A stretch of DNA of 64,000 bases from Cryptosporangium aurantiacum (GTDB lineage Bacteria > Actinomycetota > Actinomycetes > Mycobacteriales > Cryptosporangiaceae): contig NZ_FRCS01000005.1 in NCBI RefSeq assembly GCF_900143005.1, positions 124,001 through 188,000 on the forward strand. Direction: 5' to 3'. The notes beneath the pieces were generated by a model. That model made no database searches, was not told where the DNA came from, and saw nothing but the letters and a program-made list of their open reading frames with translations. The stretch's first letter is position 1. The number at the start of each line of letters is the position of its first letter. This document shows positions 36,372 to 45,138 of the stretch, one piece after another. Position numbers and translations under genes: made by a program.

Positions 36372-37055
36372 ATGGATGCCTCAGCGCGCCCCGGCACGTC
36401 CGCGTTTCCCGATAGACCCGGCAATTCGGCCGGGAGCAGTGCTCTCGGCCGGTTGGACGTGGCCGCGGAGGACGCGATTCTGGCGGCGGCCCGCGCCCGC
36501 GCGGAGGAGCTCGGCTGCCTGGCGCTGTCCCCGGAGTGCGGTGCCGCGCTGCGGGTGCTCGCCGCCGCGATGCAGGCGAAAGCGGTCGTGGAGGTCGGCA
36601 CCGGCACCGGTGTGAGCGGGCTGTGGGTCCTCCGCGGTATGCGTCCGGACGGCGTCCTGACCAGCATCGACTCCGAGGCGGAGCTGCAGGGCGCCGCCCG
36701 GCTGGCGTTCCGCGAAGCCGGGGTGCCCGCGAGCAGGGCCCGGCTGATCAACGGCCGCGCGCTCGACGTCCTGCCCCGGCTCGCCGACGGCTACTACGAC
36801 CTGGTCCTGGTCAGCGACGCCCCGGTCGCCGAGTACCCGGACTACCTGGTGGAGGCCATGCGCCTGCTGCGGCCGGGTGGCGCGGTCGCGTTCGGCGGCG
36901 TGCTGCTCGGTGGCCGGGTCGCGGACTCGAGCGTCCGCGACCCGCTGACCGTCGTCGTGCGGGATCTGCTGCGCACGATCCGCGACCACCAGAACCTCAC
37001 GCCGGCGATCCTCCCGGTCGACGACGGCCTGCTGGTCGCGGTCAAAAACACTTAA
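36372..37055 (+). CDS. SAM-dependent O-methyltransferase
   Basis: A 227-residue class I methyltransferase of the catechol/caffeoyl-CoA O-methyltransferase type. The SAM loop is AKAVVEVGTGTGVSGLWVL (motif I), then SIDSEAELQGAARLAF, and YYDLVLVSDAPVAEYPDYLVEAMRLL; in this last region Asp residues of the family bind metal. Its length is normal. ATG 36372 has GGAGG 8 nt upstream. The substrate is unknown. It is divergent from sigE with a 200-bp gap. Confidence 0.9.
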   Translation: MDASARPGTSAFPDRPGNSAGSSALGRLDVAAEDAILAAARARAEELGCLALSPECGAALRVLAAAMQAKAVVEVGTGTGVSGLWVLRGMRPDGVLTSIDSEAELQGAARLAFREAGVPASRARLINGRALDVLPRLADGYYDLVLVSDAPVAEYPDYLVEAMRLLRPGGAVAFGGVLLGGRVADSSVRDPLTVVVRDLLRTIRDHQNLTPAILPVDDGLLVAVKNT

Positions 37056-37061
37056 GAAGTT

Positions 37062-37234
37062 CCTAGGCCGCGTTCTATGAGCCTCGCTCTCGCGAGGCCC
37101 CACGCAGACGTCGTCCGGCGTCGGCGGAGATCCGTCCGCATACGTGCACTGGTCTTCGGGCGGATCTCCGCCGCCGCCGGGCGGCGTCTGGGCGGGTCCG
37201 CAGCAGAGCACGGGCTCATGGAACGTGGCCTAGG
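37062..37234. repeat. large imperfect palindrome between convergent genes
   Basis: Outer arms 37062-37084 and 37212-37234 pair at 20 of 23 positions (several of the exceptions are G-U). Inner arms 37123-37134 and 37161-37172 (GGCGGAGATCCG / CGGATCTCCGCC) are perfect, with partial pairing between. On the minus strand the fold begins at the glgC TAG stop (37230-37232). It probably serves as a terminator for both convergent genes; its size is unusual. Confidence 0.75.
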
Positions 37235-38462
37235 CGACGACGACCGGCTGGCCCTTGCCGAGCACCACCACACCGCCGTCGCTGACCCGGTAGTGGTGCC
37301 GGTCGAACTCCTCGTCCACACCGATCCGGGCGCCGGGCGGCACCACGACGTTCTTGTCCAGGATCGCGTTCCGCACGATCGCGCCCTCTCCGACCACCAC
37401 GCCGTTGAGCAGGACGGACTCCGAGACCTGGGCCTTGGCCGCCACCAGCACGCCGGGCGAGAGCACCGAGTCGCGGACCTCGCCGGTGACGATGCACCCG
37501 GCCGAGATGATCGACTCGGTCGCCCGTCCGCTGAGCGCGAACTTCGCCGGCGGCAGCTGGGGCATCGAGGTGAGGATCGGCCAGGCCCGGTTGTAGAGGT
37601 TGAAGACCGGGTGGACGGACGCGAGGTCACGGTGCGCCTCGTAGTACGAGTCGAGCGTCCCGACGTCCCGCCAGTAACCGCGGTCCCGGTCGGTCTGGCC
37701 GGGCACCTCGTTGTCGGAGAAGTCGTATACCGCGGCCTCACCCTTGCCGACCAGCATCGGGATGATGTTGCCGCCCATGTCGTGCGCGGACGCCGGGTCC
37801 TCGGCGTCCATCCGGAGCGCGTCCAGCAGCGTCTTCGTGGTGAAGACGTAGTTGCCCATCGACGCGTAGGCGACCTCCGGATCGTCCGGAACGCCCGGCG
37901 GGTCGGCCGGCTTCTCCAGGAACTGGGCGATCGTCCGGCCGTCGGCCGCGGTCTCGATGACGCCGAACTGAGTGGCCTCCCGGCGCGGCACCCGGATGCC
38001 CGCCACCGTCACCCCGGCACCGGAGAAGACGTGCTGCTCGATCATCTGCGCCGGGTCCATCCGGTACACGTGGTCGGCACCGAAGACCGCGATGTACTCC
38101 GGGTCCTCGTCGTAGACGAGGTTCAGCGACTGGTAGATCGCGTCGGCCGAGCCGGTGTACCAGCGCGGGCCGAGCCGCTGCTGCGCCGGGACCGGGGTCA
38201 CGTAGTTGCCGAGCAGAGTGCTCATTCGCCAGGTGGTGGTGACGTGTCGGTCCAGCGAATGGGACTTGTACTGGGTCAGCACGCAGATCTTGCGGACGTC
38301 GGCGTTCACCAGATTCGACAGGACGAAGTCGATCAGCCGATACGGCCCGCCGAACGGGACCGCGGGCTTGGCCCGGTCCGCTGTCAGCGGCATCAGCCGC
38401 TTGCCCTCGCCGCCTGCCAGGACGATGCCGAGAACTGAACGTGTCACCGAGCCACCCACCAT
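37230..38462 (-). CDS. glgC: glucose-1-phosphate adenylyltransferase
   Basis: A 410-residue ADP-glucose pyrophosphorylase. The N-terminal nucleotidyl-transferase domain has [31 protein letters not shown] and [21 protein letters not shown]-type motifs are seen as [11 protein letters not shown]. The C-terminal left-handed beta-helix follows ([21 protein letters not shown]). It makes ADP-glucose for glycogen and alpha-glucans and is typically allosterically regulated. It is divergent from glgA, with a 119-bp gap that must hold both promoters. Confidence 0.96.
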   Translation of the reverse strand: MVGGSVTRSVLGIVLAGGEGKRLMPLTADRAKPAVPFGGPYRLIDFVLSNLVNADVRKICVLTQYKSHSLDRHVTTTWRMSTLLGNYVTPVPAQQRLGPRWYTGSADAIYQSLNLVYDEDPEYIAVFGADHVYRMDPAQMIEQHVFSGAGVTVAGIRVPRREATQFGVIETAADGRTIAQFLEKPADPPGVPDDPEVAYASMGNYVFTTKTLLDALRMDAEDPASAHDMGGNIIPMLVGKGEAAVYDFSDNEVPGQTDRDRGYWRDVGTLDSYYEAHRDLASVHPVFNLYNRAWPILTSMPQLPPAKFALSGRATESIISAGCIVTGEVRDSVLSPGVLVAAKAQVSESVLLNGVVVGEGAIVRNAILDKNVVVPPGARIGVDEEFDRHHYRVSDGGVVVLGKGQPVVVA

Positions 38463-38581
38463 AGTGCGACCCTAGTTCCCCACACAGCGGGCTCCTAGTC
38501 GCCTCGGTGGCATCGGGTTTAACGTCTGGAGACCGCCGCGCGCTCGCGAGCATAGCGGGCGCAGGCCGTAGGGTGAGCGGC

Positions 38582-39733
38582 ATGCGCGTCGCGGTCCTGA
38601 CGAACGAGTACCCGCCCCAGGTGTACGGGGGTGCAGGCGTTCACGTCGACTTCCTCGTGCGGGAACTCCGCCGGCTGGTAGAGGTCGAGGTGCACTGCTT
38701 CGGGCAGCCGCGACAGGACGCCCGCGCGTACCTTCCGCCGAGCGAACTGGCCGACGCCAACGGTGCGCTGCGCGCGCTCTCGATCGACCTCGAGATGGCC
38801 GACGGCGTCGGCGACGTGGGCGTGATCCACTCGCACACCTGGTACGCCAACCTCGGCGGTCACCTGGCGAAGCTGCTGCACGACAAGCCGCACGTCGTCA
38901 CCGCGCACTCGCTGGAGCCGTTGCGGCCGTGGAAGGCCGAGCAACTCGGCGGTGGGTACCGGATCTCGTCCTGGGCCGAAAAAACCGCGTACGAGGCCGC
39001 GGACGCGGTGATCGCGGTCAGCAACGGCATGCGCGCCGACGTCCTGGCTGCCTACCCGACGCTCGACCCGGAGCGGATCCACGTCGTCCACAACGGCGTC
39101 GACACCGAGCTGTACGCGCCGACCGGTGACGACGCCGCGCTGCGCAAGGTCGGCATCGACCAGGACCGCCCGTACATCCTGTACGTCGGCCGAATCACCC
39201 GGCAGAAGGGCATCACCCACCTGCTGGCCGCGGCCGAGCGCCTCGACCGGGATGTCCAGATCGTGCTGTGCGCGTCGGCGCCGGACACCCCGGAGCTCGC
39301 CGCCGAGGTCACCGAACGGATCGAGCACCTTCGCGCCGGCGGCCACACGGTGCTGCACCAGACCGAGATGCTGCCGCGCGAGGACGTCATCTCGCTGCTC
39401 AGCCACGCTGCGACGTTCGTCTGCCCGTCGGTCTACGAGCCGCTCGGCATCGTCAACCTGGAGGCGATGGCCTGCCGCGCCCCGGTCGTGGCGAGCGCGG
39501 TCGGCGGCATCCCCGAGGTGGTCCAGGACGGCGTCACCGGGCTGCTCGTGCCGTACACGCCGGACGACCTGCCCGCGTTCGAGGCGGGCCTGGCCGAGGC
39601 GCTGGCGACGGTCGTGGGCGACCCGATCCGCGGCAGCGAGTTCGGCCGCGCCGGACGCAAGCGCGCCGTCGACCTGTTCAGCTGGGAAGCGATCGCCGAG
39701 CAGACGATCACGGTGTACATGTCGCTCGGCTAA
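38582..39733 (+). CDS. glgA: glycogen synthase / ADP-glucose glucosyltransferase (GT4)
   Basis: A 383-residue GT-B glycosyltransferase of family GT4, the actinobacterial short type (GlgA/GlgM, Rv1212c-like). Motifs: VAVLTNEYPPQVYGGAGVHVDFL at the N-terminus (sugar-acceptor loop), HSHTWYANLGG, VHNGVDTELYAP, LYVGRITRQKG, and the EX7E-like VCPSVYEPLGIVNLEAM. It uses ADP-glucose from GlgC to make glucan or maltose-1-phosphate. Its stop overlaps the end of convergent pepA by 3 nt. Confidence 0.93.
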   Translation: MRVAVLTNEYPPQVYGGAGVHVDFLVRELRRLVEVEVHCFGQPRQDARAYLPPSELADANGALRALSIDLEMADGVGDVGVIHSHTWYANLGGHLAKLLHDKPHVVTAHSLEPLRPWKAEQLGGGYRISSWAEKTAYEAADAVIAVSNGMRADVLAAYPTLDPERIHVVHNGVDTELYAPTGDDAALRKVGIDQDRPYILYVGRITRQKGITHLLAAAERLDRDVQIVLCASAPDTPELAAEVTERIEHLRAGGHTVLHQTEMLPREDVISLLSHAATFVCPSVYEPLGIVNLEAMACRAPVVASAVGGIPEVVQDGVTGLLVPYTPDDLPAFEAGLAEALATVVGDPIRGSEFGRAGRKRAVDLFSWEAIAEQTITVYMSLG

Positions 39734-41343
39734 AGCGCTTCGAGGTACCTGGTCAGGGTTCGGGTGCCCCAACCCGTGGCGCCCTTGGTCAGCTCGTCGT
39801 TCGGGCCGTCGGACCACGCGGGCGACGACATGTCCACATGCGCCCAGCGGTCCCTGGCCTCGCCGGTGAACGGGCGGAGGAACAGCGCCGCGGTGGCGGT
39901 CTGCGCGCCGCGTCCGCCGCTGTTGTTCGCGTCCGCGACGTCCGAGTCGATCTGCTCCAGATAGTCCTCGGGCAGCGGCAGCTGCCAGACCCGCTCACCC
40001 GCCTGCTCGGCGGCCTCGAACAGCGCCTTCGCCAGATCGTCGTTCTCCGAGAACAACGCCGCGGTGCGCTTCCCGAGCGCGACCGACTGACCGCCGGTCA
40101 GCGTCGCCAGGTCGATGAGGACGTCCGGCCGCAGGGTCGCGACCGCGTACGCCAGCGCGTCGCCGAGTACCATCCGGCCCTCGGCGTCGGTGCTGAAGAT
40201 CTCCGAGGTCCGCCCGCCGTAGTGCCGGACGACGTCCCCCGGCCGGTAGGCGGTACCGCTCGGCATGTTCTCGGCCAGCGGCACCAGCACGGTGACGCGC
40301 AGCGGCAGCTTCAGCGCGGCCGCGGCCAGCACCGCGCCGACCACGGCGGCGCCGCCGCCCATGTCCTTCTTCATCAGTTGCATGCCCTGCGCGGGCTTGA
40401 TCGAGATGCCGCCGGTGTCGAACGTGATGCCCTTGCCCACCAGGACGACGTGCTTCAGCGTGTGCAGCTCGACGCCGTCCGGCGCCCACCGCAGCTCCAG
40501 CAGACGGGGGCCGCGCGTCGAACCGCCGCCCACCGCGAGCATGCCGCCGAAGTTGTTGGCCGCCAGCCACTCCGGGTCGCGGACCTGCGCGTCGATGCCG
40601 AGCGCGGTGGCCGCCTCCGCCGCCTGCGCGGCGAACCACTCCGGGGACTTGATGTTGCTCGGCGTGTTCACCAGGTCACGGGCGAACGTGGTCCCGTGGG
40701 CGACCGCCTCGGCGCGCACTCGGGCGTCCGCGTAGCGCTCCGGGTCGTCGGTGAGGATCCGGACCGTGGTCAGCGTCGGAGGCTTCGGGTCGGACGCCAG
40801 CGTGAACCGGTAGGACGCCAGCAGCGCGCCCTCGAACAGCCCGCGGACGGCGTCCGGCGTGGCGTCGGAGGGCAGCGCGAAGACCACCTCGGGGTCGCCG
40901 GACGCGGCCCGGACCAGCGCCGCACCGGCCTTGCGCCAGTCCGACTCCGTCCCCGCGCCGGTGCCGACCAGCAGCACAACCGCCGGCGATCCACCCGGCA
41001 GCGGCAGCGTGGCGACCTCGCTGGCCTTTCCCTTCGCGGGCGGCTCCGGACGCCGCTCGTCGCCCAGCCAGGCCGCGAGCGTGTCGCCGAGCGCGGCCGG
41101 AACGGTGTACGGGGTCGGCAGGAGCACCGCCGGTTCGGCCCGGTCCGTGTCGTCGTCGATGGAGTCCTCGGCCACCGCGTCCGGCCGGTCCGGGAACGCC
41201 TGCGCAGCCGACTCCGACGCCTCGGGCGCGTCGTCGGTCTCAGCGGGTTCCCCGGCGTCGGCCGGTGCCGTCGGCAACGCGAGCAGCACCGGTGTGGGAC
41301 CGGTGGTCAACTCGGTGGCAGCCACCAGTCGGACGTCGAGCAC
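39730..41343 (-). CDS. pepA: leucyl aminopeptidase (M17)
   Basis: A 537-residue cytosolic metallo-aminopeptidase. The C-terminal catalytic domain holds VVLVGKGITFDTGGISIKP, MKKDMGGGAAVVGA and the signature STDAEGRMVLGDAL, where Asp/Glu/Lys/Arg residues bind two metals and bicarbonate. The N-terminal domain is variable; here it has an Ala/Glu/Asp-rich insert at about residues 20-70. It releases N-terminal amino acids during peptide turnover. Confidence 0.95.
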   Translation of the reverse strand: MLDVRLVAATELTTGPTPVLLALPTAPADAGEPAETDDAPEASESAAQAFPDRPDAVAEDSIDDDTDRAEPAVLLPTPYTVPAALGDTLAAWLGDERRPEPPAKGKASEVATLPLPGGSPAVVLLVGTGAGTESDWRKAGAALVRAASGDPEVVFALPSDATPDAVRGLFEGALLASYRFTLASDPKPPTLTTVRILTDDPERYADARVRAEAVAHGTTFARDLVNTPSNIKSPEWFAAQAAEAATALGIDAQVRDPEWLAANNFGGMLAVGGGSTRGPRLLELRWAPDGVELHTLKHVVLVGKGITFDTGGISIKPAQGMQLMKKDMGGGAAVVGAVLAAAALKLPLRVTVLVPLAENMPSGTAYRPGDVVRHYGGRTSEIFSTDAEGRMVLGDALAYAVATLRPDVLIDLATLTGGQSVALGKRTAALFSENDDLAKALFEAAEQAGERVWQLPLPEDYLEQIDSDVADANNSGGRGAQTATAALFLRPFTGEARDRWAHVDMSSPAWSDGPNDELTKGATGWGTRTLTRYLEAL

Positions 41344-41456
41344 GCTGGCTCCTCCCGCTCAGAATTTCGGCAGCCGCCGCTTCCGCTTCATTCTGCTCGC
41401 GTGGCGGCGAATTGCACGGACAGGGGCGGCGACACCCAGGTCGGCCAGAGACGAGG

Positions 41457-41507
41457 CAGCCGACCCAGCCTGCACGGGTGCGGCTCCGTGCGAGGCTGGG
41501 CCGGCTG
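41457..41507 (-). terminator. hairpin after the DUF3117 gene
   Basis: Long imperfect stem CAGCCGACCCAGCCT-GCACG paired with CGTGCGAGGCTGGGCCGGCTG around a 10-nt loop, 13 nt after the leftward DUF3117 stop and before pepA. Confidence 0.75.
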
Positions 41508-41519
41508 TCGGCGGGGCGA

Positions 41520-41687
41520 CTAGCCCGCGACGTTCTTCAGAGCGTCCCCGAGCGCGCTGGCCTCGTCGGCCGACATTTCGACGACGAGACGCCCTCCGCC
41601 CTCGAGCGGTACGCGCATCACGATGCCGCGGCCCTCCTTGGTGACTTCGAGCGGACCGTCACCCGTCCGCGGCTTCATGGCCGCCAT
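41520..41687 (-). CDS. DUF3117 small protein
   Basis: A 55-residue protein (MAAMKPRTGDGPLEVTKEGR at the start, ALGDALKNVAG at the end), matching in length and sequence the very conserved actinobacterial DUF3117 family (Rv1211). No membrane segment; function unknown. ATG 41687 has GGGGAG upstream and gives the usual 55 residues; the frame is open for 15 more codons. It has its own terminator, so it is probably a single-gene transcript. Confidence 0.93.
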   Translation of the reverse strand: MAAMKPRTGDGPLEVTKEGRGIVMRVPLEGGGRLVVEMSADEASALGDALKNVAG

Positions 41688-41941
41688 CTCATGCTCCCCT
41701 CGACCGGTGACCGTAGGTGCATGTACGGTCACTCTTTGCAGGCTCGCTGGATCTCACGTGCCCGGGACATCTCACTACTGTCTTATTCTCGCCCATACCT
41801 GCTGGCGTCCCAAACTCGACCCGGCTAAACACAGTGGACTAGCACGCTCCGGACCTGCAGAAAAGACGCCGGCCCGGTCCGCGCGGGGTCTCCGCTGCGC
41901 ACCGAACGGACGCAAGCAGGCGAGAGGATCGAGGAAAGTCC

Positions 41942-42541
41942 TTACGCCGCGCCTGCGTGACAGCCCACGATGTGGTCATCGACCATACCGGTTGCCTGCA
42001 TCAACGCGTACGAAGTCGTCGGACCGACGAAACGAAAGCCACGCTTGCGGAGGTCCTTCGCGAGTGCGGTCGACTCCGGCGACGTGGCGGGTACGTCCGC
42101 CCGGGTCCGTGGGCGGGGCCGCGCGGGCGGTGCGAACGACCAGAGCAGCGCGGACAGCCCGCCAGGGAGCTCGGCGGCGAGCTTCGCGTTCGTGATCGCG
42201 GCGTCGATCTTCGCCCGGTTCCGGATGATGCCGGTGTCCGCGAGCAGCCGTTCGACGTCCGACTCGCCGAACGCCGCGACCGCGCTGATCGAGAACCCGG
42301 CGAACGCCCGCCGGAAGCCCTCCCGGCGCCGCAGGATCGTCAGCCAGGACAGGCCGGACTGGAACGCTTCCAGGCACAGCCGTTCGAAGAGCGCATCGTC
42401 GCCGGTGAGGCGGCGTCCCCACTCCTGGTCGTGGTAGGTGGCGTAGTCCTCGGTCGCCCCGGCCCACGAGCAGCGCAGCAGGCCGTCGGCGCCGCGCACC
42501 AGCCCGACCTCGGCCAGCTCCTGCGCGTCGGGGGTGGTCAT
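41942..42541 (-). CDS. tag: DNA-3-methyladenine glycosylase I
   Basis: A 199-residue Tag glycosylase. Signatures: RCSWAGATEDYATYHDQEWG at the N-terminus (Cys/His zinc ligands and the catalytic region), LFERLCLEAFQSGLSWLTIL (helix-hairpin-helix core) and GFRFVGPTTSYALMQATGMVDDHIVGC at the end (second zinc ligand set). It removes 3-methyladenine from DNA. ATG 42541 overlaps the SRPBCC stop (ATGA). Confidence 0.94.
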   Translation of the reverse strand: MTTPDAQELAEVGLVRGADGLLRCSWAGATEDYATYHDQEWGRRLTGDDALFERLCLEAFQSGLSWLTILRRREGFRRAFAGFSISAVAAFGESDVERLLADTGIIRNRAKIDAAITNAKLAAELPGGLSALLWSFAPPARPRPRTRADVPATSPESTALAKDLRKRGFRFVGPTTSYALMQATGMVDDHIVGCHAGAA

Positions 42542-43116
42542 CGGGCTCGCTCGGCGACGTAGCGGCGGAACCGGCGCAGGCCCAGCCCCAGCGCCGCGGC
42601 GGCGAGCGGGCGGACGAGCGGCCAGACCCGGACGCCGAACGCGCCGAACGGCAGGTGCAGGTCCTCGCTCCAGGTCATCACGGTGCGGCCGGGTCCCCGC
42701 TCGGTCAGGCGGAACGCACCAGGGCCGCGAACCACCCGCCCGACGTGCACGACCTCCACCCGGTGCGGTGGCTCCCAGTCGACGACATGGAAGACGTCCA
42801 GGAAGCCGATCTTGCCGACGCCGGTGAACGCGTGCACGACGCTGCCCGGGGTGCGCCCGTCGCCGCGGGCCACCCGGACGCCGGTCAGCGGGATCCACCG
42901 TGCTTGCGCCGGCCAGTCGGTTGCGGCCGCGAAGACCGTTTCGAGGTCCGCCTCGATCTCGACGTCGACCGCGAGCCGCCCCGGCCCCGCCACCACCAGC
43001 CCAGCGGGCAGCTCGGACACGGCAGGATTCGCCGACGGACCGTCCTCGGACGGGCCGAACCTCGCTGCGCCGGCCGCCCCGGAGGGATCCGACGGCTGGG
43101 CGGGCGGCTCGGTCAC
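42538..43116 (-). CDS. SRPBCC/START-like lipid-binding protein
   Basis: A 192-residue protein. After about 45 disordered residues comes a polyketide-cyclase/SRPBCC fold (VDVEIEADLETVFAAATDWPAQARWIPLTGVRV, then VVDWEPPHRVEVVHVGRVV and FRLTERGPGRTVMTWSEDL). It probably binds a hydrophobic ligand; no enzymatic residues are recognisable. It is coupled by 4-nt overlaps to the DivIVA-like gene before it and to tag after it. Confidence 0.84.
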   Translation of the reverse strand: MTEPPAQPSDPSGAAGAARFGPSEDGPSANPAVSELPAGLVVAGPGRLAVDVEIEADLETVFAAATDWPAQARWIPLTGVRVARGDGRTPGSVVHAFTGVGKIGFLDVFHVVDWEPPHRVEVVHVGRVVRGPGAFRLTERGPGRTVMTWSEDLHLPFGAFGVRVWPLVRPLAAAALGLGLRRFRRYVAERAR

Positions 43117-43985
43117 CGGCCGCGGCCGGAGCGTGGCACGGCGACCTCGGCCGGAGCCTCGTCGGCGGCCACGGCCTCATCGGCGGCATCCACGGGCTCG
43201 GGCGCGGCCGGCGCGCTCGGCTTGCCCGCCGCGGCCTGCGGCTCGGGCTTCGCTGCCGCGGCCTGCGGCTCGGGCTTCGTCGTGGCGACCTGCGGCTCGG
43301 GGGTCGTCGGGGTGGGCTCCGGCGTGGCGGAGTCGTCCGTGTCGGGCTCGGTTTCCGTGTCGCTCCGGGTCGGCTCGCCCGGTTTGGCGGCGCCAGGGGC
43401 GGTGGTGCCGGGCTCGGGGGTGCCGGGCTCGGGGGTGCCGGGCTCGGGGGTGCCGGGCTCGGGCACGGCCGGTGCCGCCGCGGTCGCGTCGACCGGCGCG
43501 GCGGGTCCGGTCCCGTCGACGGACCGGGCAGCGGCGTCGGCGAGGGCAGTGGCGTCGGCGCGGACGGCGTCGTCGGTGTGGGGTGCGGTCGGATCGGCGG
43601 GCACCCCGGAGCCCTCGACAGCCTCGGCCTCCGCGGCGTCCCACGGGAACGCGAACGGGCGCTCCTCGTCGTCGTCCTCGGGAACGCGGGCGGCGAGCTG
43701 GTCCTCCAGATCGATGATTCGAGCGTGCAGGAAGTCGAAGTCGTCGGCCACCCGCTGCAGGATCTCGTCGACCTGGTCCATCCGGTAACCACGGATCGTC
43801 GTGTCGAACCGGAGACCATCGAGGTCACCCCGGTCGAGCGGCCGGTCGGCGGGCAAGTCGAACGGGACGCCGTCCGGGCGAGGCGGGGTCAGCCCGCGAT
43901 CACGACCCAGCGTGAACGCAGCGGCACCGAACACGATGCCGGACAGGACGAGCGCGGCCACGACGACGAGGAGGAAGCTTCCCAC
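43113..43985 (-). CDS. DivIVA-domain membrane protein
   Basis: A 290-residue protein. The N-terminal membrane helix (about residues 3-25) is followed by a DivIVA motif (FDTTIRGYRMDQVDEILQRVADDFDFL, about residues 58-85) and a short coiled coil. The rest is a Pro/Glu/Thr/Ala tail with PEPGT repeats. It resembles mycobacterial Rv1209-like proteins (from memory) and may act at the growing pole or septum. Downstream SRPBCC and tag overlap by 4 nt. Confidence 0.85.
   Translation of the reverse strand: MGSFLLVVVAALVLSGIVFGAAAFTLGRDRGLTPPRPDGVPFDLPADRPLDRGDLDGLRFDTTIRGYRMDQVDEILQRVADDFDFLHARIIDLEDQLAARVPEDDDEERPFAFPWDAAEAEAVEGSGVPADPTAPHTDDAVRADATALADAAARSVDGTGPAAPVDATAAAPAVPEPGTPEPGTPEPGTPEPGTTAPGAAKPGEPTRSDTETEPDTDDSATPEPTPTTPEPQVATTKPEPQAAAAKPEPQAAAGKPSAPAAPEPVDAADEAVAADEAPAEVAVPRSGRGR
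43404..43463 (-). repeat. four perfect 15-bp coding repeats
   Basis: Four copies of ggtgccgggctcggg, encoding PEPGT units in the DivIVA-domain protein tail. Perfect identity suggests recent expansion. Confidence 0.93.
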
Positions 43986-44028
43986 CCCCGCATGGTGTCA
44001 CGGACGCCGTAACGGAGCGCGAAGCGAT

Positions 44029-44064
44029 GCACATTTTGATCCGCTATCAGGGATCAAAGTGTGC
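44029..44064. promoter_or_regulatory. near-perfect dyad between DivIVA and folP genes
   Basis: Arms gcacattttgatcc (44029-44042) and ggatcaaagtgtgc (44051-44064) are complementary at 13 of 14 positions around an 8-bp spacer. The site is AT-rich for this genome. It lies 28 bp before the folP GTG and 44 bp from the divergent DivIVA-gene start, so it could be an operator for both, or an attenuator hairpin for folP. Confidence 0.6.
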
Positions 44065-44092
44065 ACCGCTCGAGGCGGGACAGAATAGGGAC

Positions 44093-44956
44093 GTGCCGCT
44101 CCGCCTCCGCCATCACGTATTCGCCGACACCGAGTTGCTGGTGATGGCCATCGTCAACCGCACCCCGGACTCGTTCTACGACCGTGGCGCGACGTTCACC
44201 GACGAGGCCGCGCTCGCCGCGGTCGACGCCGCGGTGCGCGACGGCGCCCAGATCGTCGACATCGGCGGGGTGAAGGCGGGGCCCGGCGAGGCGGTGGACG
44301 CCACCGAGGAGGCCCGGCGCACGGTGCCGCTGATCCGCGAGGTGCGCACCCGCTACCCGGACCTGGTGATCAGCATCGACACCTGGCGCGCGGAGGTCGG
44401 CGAGGCGGCGGTCGAGGCGGGTGCCGACCTACTCAACGACACCTGGTCGGGCGCCGACCCGGAGCTGGCGACGGTGGCGGCGCGCACGGGGGCCGGGCTG
44501 ATCTGCTCACACGCGGGCGGCCTGACCCCCCGCTCGCGACCGCACCGGCCGAGCTTCCCGGACGTCACGGCGGACGTGGTGAGCACGGTGACGCGGCTCG
44601 CCGAGCGGGCGGTGGAGGCCGGGGTGCGCTCGGACGGCATCCTGATCGACCCCGCGCACGACTTCGGCAAGAACACCTGGCACTCGTTGACGCTCACCCG
44701 GGAGTTGGAGGCGCTGGTGGCGACCGGGTGGCCGGTGCTGGTGGCGCTCTCCCGCAAGGACTTCGTCGGCGAGACGCTCGACCTGCCGGTGGACGACCGG
44801 CTCGAGGGCACGCTGGCGGCCACCGCGATCAGCGCGTGGCTCGGCGCCCGGGTGTTCCGTGCTCACGACGTGCTGGCGACCCGGCGCACGCTGGACATGG
44901 TCGCGTCCATCCGCGGCACGCGCCCGCCGGCGTTCACCCGTCGGGGGCTCGCGTGA
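44093..44956 (+). CDS. folP: dihydropteroate synthase-like protein (FolP2 type)
   Basis: A 287-residue TIM-barrel protein of the DHPS family. Motifs: MAIVNRTPDSFYDRG (pterin loop 1), GAQIVDIGGVKAGPG, ISIDTWRAEVGEAAVEAGADLLND, ILIDPAHDFGKNT (phosphate/Lys region) and LVALSRKDFVGETL. The SR-x-R/K loop reads ALSRKDF. It resembles the mycobacterial second copy (FolP2, Rv1207), which is reported not to have normal DHPS activity, so folate synthesis is not assured. GTG 44093 is chosen; upstream in-frame residues overlap the dyad. Confidence 0.88.
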   Translation: MPLRLRHHVFADTELLVMAIVNRTPDSFYDRGATFTDEAALAAVDAAVRDGAQIVDIGGVKAGPGEAVDATEEARRTVPLIREVRTRYPDLVISIDTWRAEVGEAAVEAGADLLNDTWSGADPELATVAARTGAGLICSHAGGLTPRSRPHRPSFPDVTADVVSTVTRLAERAVEAGVRSDGILIDPAHDFGKNTWHSLTLTRELEALVATGWPVLVALSRKDFVGETLDLPVDDRLEGTLAATAISAWLGARVFRAHDVLATRRTLDMVASIRGTRPPAFTRRGLA

Positions 44957-44978
44957 AAGCGGCGGGCCCGGTGCGGAT

Positions 44979-45036
44979 CGCGGATGGGTGACCCGCGGTG
45001 GGTGCCATAGGACCCGCTACGGGTCATCCATCCGCG
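44979..45036. terminator. hairpin between folP and LOG genes
   Basis: Arms 44979-44995 and 45020-45036 (CGCGGATGGGTGACCCG / CGGGTCATCCATCCGCG) pair at 16 of 17 positions, with further pairing in the loop. They lie between convergent genes; no T-run. The rest of this 182-bp gap holds nothing recognisable. Confidence 0.7.
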
Positions 45037-45138
45037 CGGCAGCGGCCGGAAGCCTCGCCAGGGGGCGCGAGGGGCGCGTCGCTCGCCGGTGATGCAGGAG
45101 CGGGCAGGCCTGCGGTGGTTCGCCGGGCGGCGTATCAA

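Noticed and set aside
41869-41945. GAGGAAAGTCC near 41929, resembling the conserved core of RNase P RNA
   Set aside because: Only this 11-mer matches. It is followed at once by the antisense end of tag, the required downstream partner motifs are missing, and the gap is too short for the roughly 400-nt RNA.
41942-43828. One continuous leftward frame suggesting a 628-residue Tag fusion protein
   Set aside because: The upstream two-thirds is the DivIVA and SRPBCC genes read in a wrong frame. Tag starts at ATG 42541 with an ATGA overlap.
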